The notes under the pieces are model-generated. The model ran no database searches. It was not told the origin of the DNA and saw only the letters and a list, made by a program, of their open reading frames with translations. Below, in pieces: positions 8,815-16,317 of a DNA stretch of 64,000 bases. Origin of the DNA: Bacillota bacterium (GTDB lineage Bacteria > Bacillota > Clostridia > Christensenellales > SZUA-584). Made by a program: the position numbers and the translations under genes. The stretch lies in NCBI GenBank assembly GCA_023406895.1, contig JAEXTV010000004.1, forward strand, positions 93,101 to 157,100, in the 5' to 3' direction. Numbering within the stretch: position 1 is the first letter of the stretch; each line of letters begins with the position of its first letter.

Positions 8815-10350
8815 TTATTCCGTCGGGACGCCGGTCTGTACCTCTGCGCCCGATTTCTCCGGCAGCAACTGATCAGCAGGTTTTGCGAAATCCTGCGACG
8901 GTTCTCCGGCATTGGCCGGTGCCTGCGGCCCGATGATTTTTTCTCCCGCGTACGGCTTGTATTTGGTTTTTCCGATCAGTTCCGGCTCTCTTACTTCTTT
9001 GCCGTCTTTATAATAATGCTTGTAAGTGGCGTAAATAAACCCGTCACGACGCTTCACGGTGACTTCCTCATAACCGTACGGTTTTGTTTTATCCACCATC
9101 ACGATCATATCGCCCGGCGGCTCGAGCGTTTCGAGTTTTTCTGAGCTCAAGCGAATCTCATCATAGACACTCGGGAACGGCGCGCCGTATATTTCGAAAT
9201 TCACCGTCTGCGCACTGCTGCTGACCCAACAGAATATGTAGATATCGTGATCCGTGTTGTTTCTGTAGATAAAATCGATCGTGCCTGTGTTGATTGTGGC
9301 ATCGAGGCCGCCGGCGACATAACTCAGCTTAATTGAATGTCCCTGGCGGTTGACGATCTCAAGATCGGCCTTCAATACCGCGTTGTACATGGTGGTGGAT
9401 ACCTGACAGACGCCGCCGCCCGCCTGATCTTCGCTGCCGCCGCGCACCACAGCGGGCGCAGGCTGCCACCCGAGCTCGTAAACGCGCGGGCCAAGCACGT
9501 CGTTCGTCGAAAACTCATTTCCCGGATGCAGCACATAGCCGTTAATATGCTCCACCGCTTTTTTGATGTTGTACACGCGCGACTCGCGGTTATACGGGCT
9601 CTGCCCAAATGATGTGCTCGCTCCAGCCCGCTTCACGGTATTTGCAACAAGCTCTGCCTTGGTTATCGTCGGCGGCACCTCCACAATGGGCATTTTTACG
9701 GTACCGTATGCGCGCATACGCACCTGACGCTCAACCTCGGCATACAGCGCATCCTGATCCACCTGATACCCGGCGGCTTCGTCCGTATAACTGAACCGAT
9801 TCTTGCGATCGTCCTTGTTAATCTGCACAGTTGCGTCCTTCGCGGGCACATTCACCTCAAGCGCAATTTCCGCGATACGTTTTTTTGCCGGTGACGGATT
9901 AATCGTATAATCGGTTGCAAAATCCAGACCGTTCTTTTCAATCTCTTTGATCCTTCTGCTAATTTCAAGCCGGCTGCCTTCACGGGCGACTGCCAGCGCC
10001 TCTTTTAGTATATCGTCCGCATTGTCCGCGATTTCAAAATCGTCTTGTCCGAGCACAAAAGGCTGCCCGTTATAGTCAACCGTCACCCGAACAGTGGAAA
10101 TCTTTTGCTGCAGGCGCTGCTGCACAAGCGCTCTGGCTTGTGCCATCGTCTTGCCGCCCACATCAATGCCGTCGATGCGAATGCCGGTAAAGTAAGTCCC
10201 CTGTCTGTACAAATCCTCCCATTGCTGAGCCGTCAGAGTGGTATGCGAAAACATGATCACGGCAAAAAGCGAAAGCGCCAAAGCCACCGCCGCCACACCT
10301 GCCAACCAAAATATTCTGTGCCGTTTATAAATCTGCTTCAACAATATCAT
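8815..10350 (-). CDS. Membrane-anchored VanW-family protein
   Basis: A 511-residue VanW-family protein. One N-terminal transmembrane segment (FWLAGVAAVALALSLFAVIMF, about residues 15-35) anchors a large extracytoplasmic part. The region GTYFTGIRIDGIDVGGKTMAQA begins the peptidoglycan-binding-like repeats usual in these proteins. The VanW core is in the second half (PYNRESRVYNIKKAVEHING, GGGVCQVSTTMYNAVL), and a G5-like tail follows (KPYGYEEVTVKRRDG). VanW proteins accompany some vancomycin-resistance operons but are widespread in Firmicutes without them; the biochemical role is unknown. The start is uncertain: ATG at 10350 is only 3 nt from GGAGG, TTG at 10344 has better spacing. Confidence 0.88.
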   Translation of the reverse strand: MILLKQIYKRHRIFWLAGVAAVALALSLFAVIMFSHTTLTAQQWEDLYRQGTYFTGIRIDGIDVGGKTMAQARALVQQRLQQKISTVRVTVDYNGQPFVLGQDDFEIADNADDILKEALAVAREGSRLEISRRIKEIEKNGLDFATDYTINPSPAKKRIAEIALEVNVPAKDATVQINKDDRKNRFSYTDEAAGYQVDQDALYAEVERQVRMRAYGTVKMPIVEVPPTITKAELVANTVKRAGASTSFGQSPYNRESRVYNIKKAVEHINGYVLHPGNEFSTNDVLGPRVYELGWQPAPAVVRGGSEDQAGGGVCQVSTTMYNAVLKADLEIVNRQGHSIKLSYVAGGLDATINTGTIDFIYRNNTDHDIYIFCWVSSSAQTVNFEIYGAPFPSVYDEIRLSSEKLETLEPPGDMIVMVDKTKPYGYEEVTVKRRDGFIYATYKHYYKDGKEVREPELIGKTKYKPYAGEKIIGPQAPANAGEPSQDFAKPADQLLPEKSGAEVQTGVPTE

Positions 10351-10422
10351 CACCCTCCGAATAGAGTCATTGCCAAAATGAATATCTTTTATGCCTCAAA
10401 ACCACGGTTTATTCGGCAGGAC

Positions 10423-10452
10423 AAAAAAAGCCATATATTTTATATATATGGC
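10423..10452 (-). terminator. Terminator after the BlaI-type gene
   Basis: Minus-strand GCCATATAT and ATATATGGC form a 9-bp stem with a 5-nt loop (10430-10452), followed by seven T. It separates the repressor gene from the VanW gene, so the two are probably separate transcripts. Confidence 0.85.
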
Positions 10453-10482
10453 CGCTTTCAAGTCAGTATGGTTAAACTTGTT

Positions 10483-10857
10483 TTATGCGTTTTGTTTTTT
10501 CATCTGTTCAATCAGTGCGGTGAGTTCTTCGCAGTCCTTTTGAGACAGCTTGACATCCTTGAGCATGCAGACCAGCAGCGCCTTTGCCGAACGATCGCTG
10601 ATTTTGTCGAGAAGGCTTCTGCTTTCGGCCATAATACATTCGTCTTTTTGTACTGTAGGATAGTAAAAATTATCGCGCCCGAGCACATCGTATCCGATAA
10701 ACCCTTTTCCGACAAGGCGTTTGACATAGGTGGCGTATGTGTTGTATTTCCAGTCCATCTTGTCTCCCATCAACGCGATGATCCCCGACATCGTGAGCGG
10801 TGACTTTTGCCAAAGAGCCGACATAACTGCCCATTCCGGCTTTGTCAGTGTCGTCAT
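10483..10857 (-). CDS. BlaI/MecI/CopY-family repressor
   Basis: A 124-residue winged-helix repressor. It opens with LTKPEWAVMSALWQKSPLTM and MDWKYNTYATYVKRLVGKGF, the pattern of BlaI-family DNA-binding domains; the C-terminal 45 residues form the dimerising helices. ATG at 10857 is chosen because GAGGAG lies 8 nt before it, whereas the upstream in-frame GTG abuts the ribosome binding site. A perfect inverted repeat covers its own -10 box (10921-10944), so it is almost surely autoregulated. No BlaR1-type sensor protease gene lies beside it, so the inducing signal is not visible here. Confidence 0.92.
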   Translation of the reverse strand: MTTLTKPEWAVMSALWQKSPLTMSGIIALMGDKMDWKYNTYATYVKRLVGKGFIGYDVLGRDNFYYPTVQKDECIMAESRSLLDKISDRSAKALLVCMLKDVKLSQKDCEELTALIEQMKKQNA

Positions 10858-10920
10858 TCTCTTCACTCCTCTCCGAATTACATCTCCCTTCGCCCTCGCG
10901 AAACGACTACCTGCTAAACA

Positions 10921-10960
10921 TCACAACTACTATTGTAGTTGTGAAAAAGCCTTTTGTCAA
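10921..10960 (-). promoter_or_regulatory. Promoter with BlaI-type operator
   Basis: The minus strand has TTGACA (10955-10960), a 17-nt spacer and TACAAT (10932-10937). The -10 box sits inside a perfect 10-bp inverted repeat, TCACAACTAC TATT GTAGTTGTGA (10921-10944). Its ACTAC..GTAGT core matches the known operator type of BlaI/MecI/CopY repressors (TACA/TGTA centre). It lies about 65 nt before the repressor ATG. Confidence 0.85.
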
Positions 10961-10987
10961 CATTTGAAATGAAAAGATAAGCATCAT

Positions 10988-11153
10988 CCCATGGCTTTTC
11001 GCTGTTGGATGTGAACCTTCGCTTCTCTCAGGGCGACATGCTGCTGTGTGCTCACAACCTCTTCTGTCATACCGAGCGGAGTGACAGCGAAGAGAGGTAG
11101 CCCATGGCTTTTCGCTCTTGGCTGTGGGACCCTTCGCTTCTCTCAGGGTGACA
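10988..11153. repeat. Two direct copies of a ~50-bp intergenic repeat
   Basis: CCCATGGCTTTTCGCT at 10988-11003 returns at 11101-11116, and each is followed by a CCTTCGCTTCTCTCAGGG segment (near 11017 and 11131). The unit is about 50 bp, repeated with a 113-bp period. An inverted version of the CGCTTC part lies between them near 11080. No gene is seen in 10970-11170. Confidence 0.65.
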
Positions 11154-11171
11154 AAATTTGCTGCCTGCTGT

Positions 11172-11588
11172 TTACTCGCCGATGATCTTAATCATGAGCT
11201 TCTTTTGGCGCATGCCGTCAAATTCGCCGTAAAAAATCTGCTCCCACGGTCCAAAGTCCAGCCTGCCCTCCGTCACAGCCACTACAACCTCGCGGCCCAT
11301 CACAGTGCGCTTCAAATGCGCGTCCGCATTATCCTCATAGCCGTTATGCGCATACTGGTTATACGGCTTTTCGGGTGCCAGCTGTTCCAGCCAACGCTCG
11401 AAATCCGCATGCAGGCCGGGTTCGTCATCGTTGATAAACACGCTTGCCGTGATGTGCATCGCGTTGACGAGGCACAGCCCTTCACGAATACCGCTTTCAG
11501 CCAGCGCCGCCTCTACCTGCGTCGTGATATTGATCATCTGCCGCCTTTTTTGAATATTGAGCGTCAGAACCTTTCGATAACTCTTCAT
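11172..11588 (-). CDS. YjbQ family (UPF0047) protein
   Basis: A 138-residue YjbQ/UPF0047 protein, a small trimeric fold of debated function; some members have weak thiamine-phosphate synthase activity. Family marks are EGLCLVNAMHITASVFINDD, the HNGYEDNADAHLK segment, and the C-terminal GPWEQIFYGEFDG. The ATG at 11588 has AGGAGG 6 nt before it; the frame is open farther upstream but has no support there. It stands alone between the repeat region and the sigma/anti-sigma cluster. Confidence 0.9.
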   Translation of the reverse strand: MKSYRKVLTLNIQKRRQMINITTQVEAALAESGIREGLCLVNAMHITASVFINDDEPGLHADFERWLEQLAPEKPYNQYAHNGYEDNADAHLKRTVMGREVVVAVTEGRLDFGPWEQIFYGEFDGMRQKKLMIKIIGE

Positions 11589-11651
11589 TTGCAACCTCCT
11601 TTTATTTATCATCATATCGGCAGTCCAAAGCGCTGTAAAGCAGTTTAAATG

Positions 11652-11678
11652 AAAAACCGCCAAATGACTCGGCGGTTT
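11652..11678 (-). terminator. Terminator of the sigma/anti-sigma operon
   Basis: Minus-strand AAACCGCC and GGCGGTTT pair around a 9-nt loop (11654-11678), followed by a T run. It lies about 35 nt after the stop of the RsgI-like lipoprotein gene. Confidence 0.8.
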
Positions 11679-11713
11679 CTCATGCTCTCATCAATCCCTC
11701 TTCATAAGGCTTT

Positions 11714-12982
11714 TTACTTTTTATTTCCTTTATTGCCTTTGTCTTTGCCGTTGGAGTTTCCGGCGGGTTTGCCGGTGTCGTTATTGTCTATGTCTTTCTT
11801 GTTGTCCTCATCGTCGTCAGCTTTTTGCTCATTCTGAATGCTGTCCGGCTGGTCCTCTGTGTCGCTGTTTTTTGCATCGTCCCAGTCAAAATCAAACCAG
11901 TCCGCATCAAAGCCCCATTCTATCAGAGCGGCAATCTGTTCGTCTGTAAGACCCAGCGACTCAACCGCAGCTCTGAACTGTGTCTGTGCCTGAATCTTGG
12001 CTTGTTTGAAAGCCTCTTTCGCGGCCCGCTTTTGCTGTTCCAATTGTGTTTTCAGCTCTTCCTTTGCGGTTTTCCATGCTTTTACGTCTTTATCCGACTT
12101 GAAGGCATTCTGAATCTCGTCCTTAGCATTCTTCCACAGATCCTTTGCTTGCGTTCTCGCCTGTTTAAACACTTCTTGAGCCTGTTTCATGCTTGTTTTG
12201 AACGTTTCCTGTGCCTGCTCCATAATTTGAATTTGTTCAGGCGTCAGAATGCCGCTGTCGATAAGCTTCTGCATGTCTTTATCGTCGCCCCGGTGCCCGA
12301 AAACGGCATCGACATCGTCCAGCAGCTTCACGAGCTTGCCCATTTTAAGAGATCCGTACTTTGCTTTGGCTTCATCGAGTGTGATGCCTTCCTTGCCTGC
12401 AAGATATGAAAGTGCGAGATACCGGCCCGGTGTAAGCCCGCTTGCTTTGGCTTCGTCTGCAATATCTTCTGTCACAGCCGATACCACCACATCACATTGA
12501 AGCCCAAGCTCAGCTATCTGCTGTTCAGCCGTTTCCTTTAAGCTCGCTGTGAGTTCGTCACCGCTTTCACCGCTGGCCGTGACGACGAGAGAAGCTTCTT
12601 CTCCTTCATTCGTGATATAGCCTCCCAAAGCGAACGCATTGATATACACCTTCATCGCTTCCTCGGGTGATAACCCCGCCACATCCGTTTCCGCCACAAT
12701 TTTAGTGCCGTCATCGTTATAAGCGGCCACATCAATCACCGCACCGTTTTGTATGGTCAGCTTGAGGCTCGGATTCACATCGAGCGACACATAGGTGATC
12801 TGCTCAGAAGCCGACGGCATCGCAGCCGGGGTTTGTGAAACCGCCTCCTGTGTCGGTGCGGCTGCCCCGGTTATCATCTGTGAATCAGTTGTATTTACCT
12901 GAGCCGCGCATCCGGTCAGTATCAGCGTCACGCTCATGATCATGCTCAGTACAAATGCCAAAGCTTTTCTTGTCAATTTCAT
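11714..12982 (-). CDS. RsgI-like lipoprotein
   Basis: A 422-residue secreted lipoprotein. The signal peptide has a lipobox, LILTGCAA, with the lipidated cysteine about 25 residues in. The next domain starts ITYVSLDVNPSLKLTI, matching the periplasmic RsgI domain of anti-sigma factors; its sister at 12997-13980 has YITIDINPSMSM at the same place. A long Gln/Lys/Ala-rich helical stretch (about residues 255-345) and an acidic, Asn/Lys-rich tail follow. ATG at 12982 has GGGAG 8 nt before it. It is third in the ECF operon and may be an extracellular partner or decoy of the anti-sigma factor; that role is inferred. Confidence 0.8.
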   Translation of the reverse strand: MKLTRKALAFVLSMIMSVTLILTGCAAQVNTTDSQMITGAAAPTQEAVSQTPAAMPSASEQITYVSLDVNPSLKLTIQNGAVIDVAAYNDDGTKIVAETDVAGLSPEEAMKVYINAFALGGYITNEGEEASLVVTASGESGDELTASLKETAEQQIAELGLQCDVVVSAVTEDIADEAKASGLTPGRYLALSYLAGKEGITLDEAKAKYGSLKMGKLVKLLDDVDAVFGHRGDDKDMQKLIDSGILTPEQIQIMEQAQETFKTSMKQAQEVFKQARTQAKDLWKNAKDEIQNAFKSDKDVKAWKTAKEELKTQLEQQKRAAKEAFKQAKIQAQTQFRAAVESLGLTDEQIAALIEWGFDADWFDFDWDDAKNSDTEDQPDSIQNEQKADDDEDNKKDIDNNDTGKPAGNSNGKDKGNKGNKK

Positions 12983-12996
12983 TCTCAGTTCTCCCT

Positions 12997-13980
12997 TCAC
13001 TGCTGCTTGGTTTGCTTTTTGTTTGTGTTCTCTTTGTTGCTGCTGTCTTCTTTTTTGTCTGCGTCATTTTTGTTCTGATTCTCGCCGTTGTCGTGATTTC
13101 CCTTATTATCGTCTTTTGGCTTGTCCTGTTTGTTGGAGGGAGAACTGTTCTCCTTCACTTCTTTGCCGCTTTGGCTGCCGTTGTTTTGTTGATTTTGTTC
13201 GTTTTCTTTTTTATCAGAGGCGTTATCCTTTTGACTCTGACCTTTTGAGGGATCCGTGGGACGAACTTCATCTTTTTCAGGCTGAGTTTGTGTATTTTGA
13301 GCCTTTTCCTTTTTATATTTCTTCTCAAATACCTGATCAATGATTTTATCAACATCCTGCTCCTTAATTCCCTGATCTGATGCCTGCTTTTTGAGAAGCT
13401 CGACACCGGGGCTCTGATGATGCGCTTTTGCATTTTCAAACGTGTCTTTTGAGCTTTGAAGCAGCAGCGCTTTGACCGCGCGCCGTGTTGATCCGCTCAC
13501 GATCTTTTCCACCTGTTGCTGACTGACGGCAGTGTTCTCTCCAAAACAAGCCACCAGCACATGCCCGTTGTCTTTGAGGTATCCTTGCGCGTCGGCAGCC
13601 TCCACAACGGCTTCAAGCGCGTTATCAAAGCTGAGCCCTGTCAGGGTCATATTCTTGAGCAAAACAGACGCATCGTCATTCTCCGCTGCTATAGACAATA
13701 CCGTACCCGATGCGTTAACTTGCATGCTCATGCTCGGATTGATATCGATCGTTATATAACTGACCTCGTCTGCAGCCGGGGGCAGTACAAAAAGGAACAT
13801 CAAGGCTGCCAGCATGGCCGCTACAGCCGGAATCGCCCATGACAGCTTTCCCGTTCGCTTCAGGTTCTGTTTATTTCGGACTTCCCCGTCAACCATCTGT
13901 CTTGTGCTTTCGCGCACCCGTTCGCTTGGCTGATGGATCTCGAATTCGATATCATTAAGCGCTTTGTCTATATCAAACAT
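12997..13980 (-). CDS. RsgI-like anti-sigma factor, single-pass membrane
   Basis: A 327-residue membrane protein encoded next to the ECF sigma gene. About 47 cytoplasmic residues, likely to hold the sigma factor, precede one transmembrane segment (WAIPAVAAMLAALMFLFVLP, about 48-67). The outer domain EVSYITIDINPSMSM resembles that of RsgI anti-sigma factors. The last 120 residues are very rich in Lys, Asn, Gln, Asp and Ser, a low-complexity tail that probably sits in the cell wall. Its start overlaps the end of the sigma gene by 8 nt, so translation is coupled. Clostridial RsgI proteins sense extracellular polysaccharide; no carbohydrate-binding domain is seen here. Confidence 0.85.
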   Translation of the reverse strand: MFDIDKALNDIEFEIHQPSERVRESTRQMVDGEVRNKQNLKRTGKLSWAIPAVAAMLAALMFLFVLPPAADEVSYITIDINPSMSMQVNASGTVLSIAAENDDASVLLKNMTLTGLSFDNALEAVVEAADAQGYLKDNGHVLVACFGENTAVSQQQVEKIVSGSTRRAVKALLLQSSKDTFENAKAHHQSPGVELLKKQASDQGIKEQDVDKIIDQVFEKKYKKEKAQNTQTQPEKDEVRPTDPSKGQSQKDNASDKKENEQNQQNNGSQSGKEVKENSSPSNKQDKPKDDNKGNHDNGENQNKNDADKKEDSSNKENTNKKQTKQQ

Positions 13981-14536
13981 CCAGCTCTCTCTCCATTTCC
14001 CTGCGCAGCTTTTCCTTGGCGCTGTTCAAGCGCGATTTGATCGTACCGATTGGCAGCCCCAGTACACTGGCCGTTTCCCTGTAATCAAGCCCTTCAAAGT
14101 AATGAAATATAACAGGGAGCCTGTGTTTATCCGGAAGTACGGCGATTTTTTCAATCAACAGCTTTGATGTCATGTTCTTCATAGCCTCAGCTTCCGCTGA
14201 AATATCATCGGTCGCCGCCTCAATCGCATGCTTCTTCATCTCGTCACTTAAAGCGTTTTCGATCACTTCGTTTTCCCGTCGGCTGCGCCGAAAGCTGTCC
14301 CTGTAGGCGTTTAGGCAGACGGTGTAGAGCCAATTTTTAAATGACCTTGTGCATGTATGAGATTTTTGAATCGCCTTCAGCCATGTCTGCTGATAAAGCT
14401 CTTCCGCATCACTGTGGTTCCTGGCCAGTTTCAGGCAGAGACTAAATAAGCCGTTCTCATAACGGCTGATCAGCACGTCAATATATGTAAAGTCGTTATT
14501 TGAAAAGGCTATCAGCAGCTGTTGTTCGTCCGGCAA
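13973..14536 (-). CDS. ECF-type sigma-70 family sigma factor
   Basis: An ECF sigma factor of about 187 residues. Region 2 holds LISRYENGLFSLCLKLARNH and DAEELYQQTWLKAIQ, and region 4 holds LPVIFHYFEGLDYRETASVL and IGTIKSRLNSAKEKLRREM. It directs RNA polymerase to its own class of promoters and should be held by the anti-sigma factor encoded next. The start is taken as TTG at 14536, which has AAAGGGG 8 nt upstream; GTG at 14554 is in frame but falls at the expected transcription start. A TGAAC-N16-CGTC promoter lies just upstream, typical of ECF autoregulation. Confidence 0.9.
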   Translation of the reverse strand: MPDEQQLLIAFSNNDFTYIDVLISRYENGLFSLCLKLARNHSDAEELYQQTWLKAIQKSHTCTRSFKNWLYTVCLNAYRDSFRRSRRENEVIENALSDEMKKHAIEAATDDISAEAEAMKNMTSKLLIEKIAVLPDKHRLPVIFHYFEGLDYRETASVLGLPIGTIKSRLNSAKEKLRREMERELDV

Positions 14537-14561
14537 TCCCTTTACCCCTTTCACTTATATA

Positions 14562-14585
14562 GACGCATAACAAACGAATTTGTTC
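14562..14585 (-). promoter_or_regulatory. ECF-type promoter of the sigma operon
   Basis: Minus-strand GAAC (14582-14585, within TTGAACA), 16-nt spacer and CGTC (14562-14565), the layout of ECF sigma promoters. Probably recognised by the sigma factor encoded immediately downstream. Confidence 0.65.
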
Positions 14586-14622
14586 AACTTATTTTCAAGG
14601 CTTATTCAAAAGAGAATAAAAT

Positions 14623-14650
14623 AAGGCCTTGACACGTCGTCAAGAGCCTT
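14623..14650 (-). terminator. Terminator-like hairpin after a small basic gene
   Basis: Minus-strand AAGGCTCTTGAC and GTCAAGGCCTT form a stem with one offset pair and a short loop, followed by TATTTTATT. It lies 16 nt after the stop of the 44-residue gene. Confidence 0.55.
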
Positions 14651-14666
14651 GGAAAATGGGCTTGCC

Positions 14667-14801
14667 TTATACACCATCACGGTCAGCGGACTGCTTCTTT
14701 GTGGTGCGGCTGTTGTTCTGGGCATCCGCCGTGATGGGCGTCTGCCCTTTGCTTTTCTTCTTTCTGGCCTGTTTGTTATCGGGCTGACTGTCTTTTGGCA
14801 T
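14667..14801 (-). CDS. Small basic hydrophilic protein, 44 aa
   Basis: A 44-residue protein beginning MPKDSQPDNKQARKKKSKGQ and ending with a second Lys/Arg/Ser-rich part; it has no hydrophobic segment. Support comes from a perfect ribosome binding site (GGAGG, 7 nt before the ATG at 14801) and a hairpin after the stop. I do not recognise a family. Size and composition recall small spore or nucleic-acid-associated proteins of Clostridia, but that is only a resemblance. The opposite-strand frame here is hydrophobic but starts with TTG and has no good ribosome binding site. Confidence 0.6.
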   Translation of the reverse strand: MPKDSQPDNKQARKKKSKGQTPITADAQNNSRTTKKQSADRDGV

Positions 14802-14864
14802 ATGGTTGCCTCCGTTTTATTAATAGTATTCACAACTTTGTGTTAGAAGATGCATCAAATCAAC

Positions 14865-14893
14865 TATGAAAAAGGGGCGGCTACGCGTATAAT
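14865..14893 (+). promoter_or_regulatory. Probable promoter of the EFR1 gene
   Basis: Perfect TATAAT at 14888-14893 with a weak -35 TATGAA 17 nt upstream, about 75 nt before the start codon. Confidence 0.45.
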
Positions 14894-14968
14894 GGACATG
14901 GCAATACGAATAAACTTTTTGAGGATATCCAGCGAAACCTGACTGAAATTCCGAAAGGAGGTCTGTTT

Positions 14969-15985
14969 TTGCCAAACGCTATTATATATGTTTTTTCAGG
15001 AACCTACCATACGCTAAAAGCAGCCCGGATGATTGAAAAGCATCTTCAGACAAATCATATTGAAACGCGCATTCACGAGGTTCAGTATCCATTTGAAAAT
15101 GTGCCGCCGCCAGCAGATTTCGATTATGTCGGCTTTGGGTACCCCGTGCACGCGTTCAATTCGCCGCTGATGTTTCTTCGCTTTGTGAAAAGCCTTCCGG
15201 CCGCTGTGCAAAACAAGGCGTTTATATTTAAAACCTCGGGCGAACCGGCGCGGCTCAATATCGAGTCGTCTTATTCGCTGCACCGCTTACTCAAGAAAAA
15301 AGGCTATGATGTGGTGCTTGATACGCACATGCTGATGCCGTACAACATCGTTTTCCGTTATCCGGACGGGCTGACCAAGCAGATGACGCTTTACACTGAC
15401 GCGCTGAGCAAGCTGCTGACGCTGCGGCTGCTGAGCGGCGAGCGTGATACGTTCCGTTTCAGCAAGCTGCGTCGGTTGATTTCGCTGATGATGCGTGTTG
15501 AGTGGTTCGGCGCGTGGCTCAACGGTCGCCTTTATTCGGTCAAAATGAACAAGTGCAGCCAATGCATGCTGTGCGTAAAAACATGTCCTGCCGCGAATAT
15601 CACGTTTGAAAACGGGCGGTTCCGATTTGGCGGACGCTGCGCGATGTGTATGCGCTGCGTGATGTACTGCCCCAAGGATGCGGTCAACTTCGGCATTATC
15701 CGCCCGCTGCGCGTGAACGGCGGTTACGCCTTTGACAAAATTCTAGCCGATCCCGGCATCTCTGCGGATTATGTGGGGCCCAAAACCAAGGGCTATTTTG
15801 CAGCGTTCCGTGGCTTTTTCCGCCGCGCGGACGACGCGCTGGCTGCCCACGGTCTGGCGGCAAAGGGCTGCACGCCGCAGCCGAATCCAAATGTGCCCGA
15901 GCTTGACGTGTTTGAAGCTTACGAAGCGTCCCGGCTAGAATCGCGCGAGGAGTATGAGGAAGAGGAAAATAGCAGCGCTGTTTAA
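14969..15985 (+). CDS. EFR1-type flavodoxin/ferredoxin fusion protein
   Basis: A 338-residue protein of the EFR1 type. An N-terminal flavodoxin-like domain (about 1-170; IIYVFSGTYHTLKAARMI holds the phosphate loop, FGYPVHAFNSP the second flavin loop) is followed by two 4Fe-4S motifs, CSQCMLCVKTCP and CAMCMRCVMYCP (about 195-240), and an acidic tail. It should shuttle electrons between ferredoxins or flavins in the cytoplasm; partners are unknown. The TTG start is supported by AAGGAGG about 8 nt upstream. It is the only host plus-strand gene before the tRNA cluster. The last 90 residues after the Fe-S domain have no recognised motif. Confidence 0.88.
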   Translation: MPNAIIYVFSGTYHTLKAARMIEKHLQTNHIETRIHEVQYPFENVPPPADFDYVGFGYPVHAFNSPLMFLRFVKSLPAAVQNKAFIFKTSGEPARLNIESSYSLHRLLKKKGYDVVLDTHMLMPYNIVFRYPDGLTKQMTLYTDALSKLLTLRLLSGERDTFRFSKLRRLISLMMRVEWFGAWLNGRLYSVKMNKCSQCMLCVKTCPAANITFENGRFRFGGRCAMCMRCVMYCPKDAVNFGIIRPLRVNGGYAFDKILADPGISADYVGPKTKGYFAAFRGFFRRADDALAAHGLAAKGCTPQPNPNVPELDVFEAYEASRLESREEYEEEENSSAV

Positions 15986-16111
15986 ACGATGCTGCATTGC
16001 GGACAACCTTCTTTATTACATTGAAGTGAGAAATATGGATGGGCTTGCTGTTAAATAAACCGGTCGTCATTCTTCTCCACTTAGATGAATGGCAAAGATC
16101 TTAGTGAAGAA

Positions 16112-16153
16112 AGAGCATTCCCCCACACGATGAATCGCGAGTGAAAATGCTCT
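16112..16153 (+). terminator. Hairpin downstream of the EFR1 gene
   Basis: AGAGCATT and AATGCTCT pair as the base of a compound hairpin, with an inner CGAT/ATCG pairing. The T run after it is weak, so termination is only possible. Confidence 0.4.
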
Positions 16154-16260
16154 GTTTGGCCAGCTATGGATGTGGTTAAGCAAGGCTGGCCGCGTTCAAG
16201 ATTGGGTGCGGATTCTGATTCAGCTGTCCTTTTCTTTACGCGAAATTTTCACTTTATTCT

Positions 16261-16303
16261 ATATGGGGTTTGTAATAATACAAACTAATTACAGACCCCA
16301 TAT
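16261..16303. terminator. Strong hairpin between converging genes
   Basis: ATATGGGGT (16261-16269) pairs perfectly with ACCCCATAT (16295-16303), and four more pairs extend inward with one G-T. It lies between the plus-strand EFR1 gene and the end of the minus-strand GNAT-Rnk gene and may terminate both. Confidence 0.55.
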
Positions 16304-16317
16304 GTTTTCAAATTCAC

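Noticed and set aside
8815..10353. Vancomycin resistance operon
   Set aside because: VanW-family proteins are common in Firmicutes; no VanH, VanA/B ligase, VanX or VanRS gene is present.
11825..12409. 194-codon Cys/Leu/Phe-rich plus-strand frame
   Set aside because: Antisense of the Gln/Lys-rich part of the RsgI-like lipoprotein; its composition follows from that.
14649..14846. Hydrophobic 65-codon plus-strand frame
   Set aside because: Starts with TTG without a good ribosome binding site, while the opposite strand has a 44-codon gene with a perfect one. Not excluded, but weaker.
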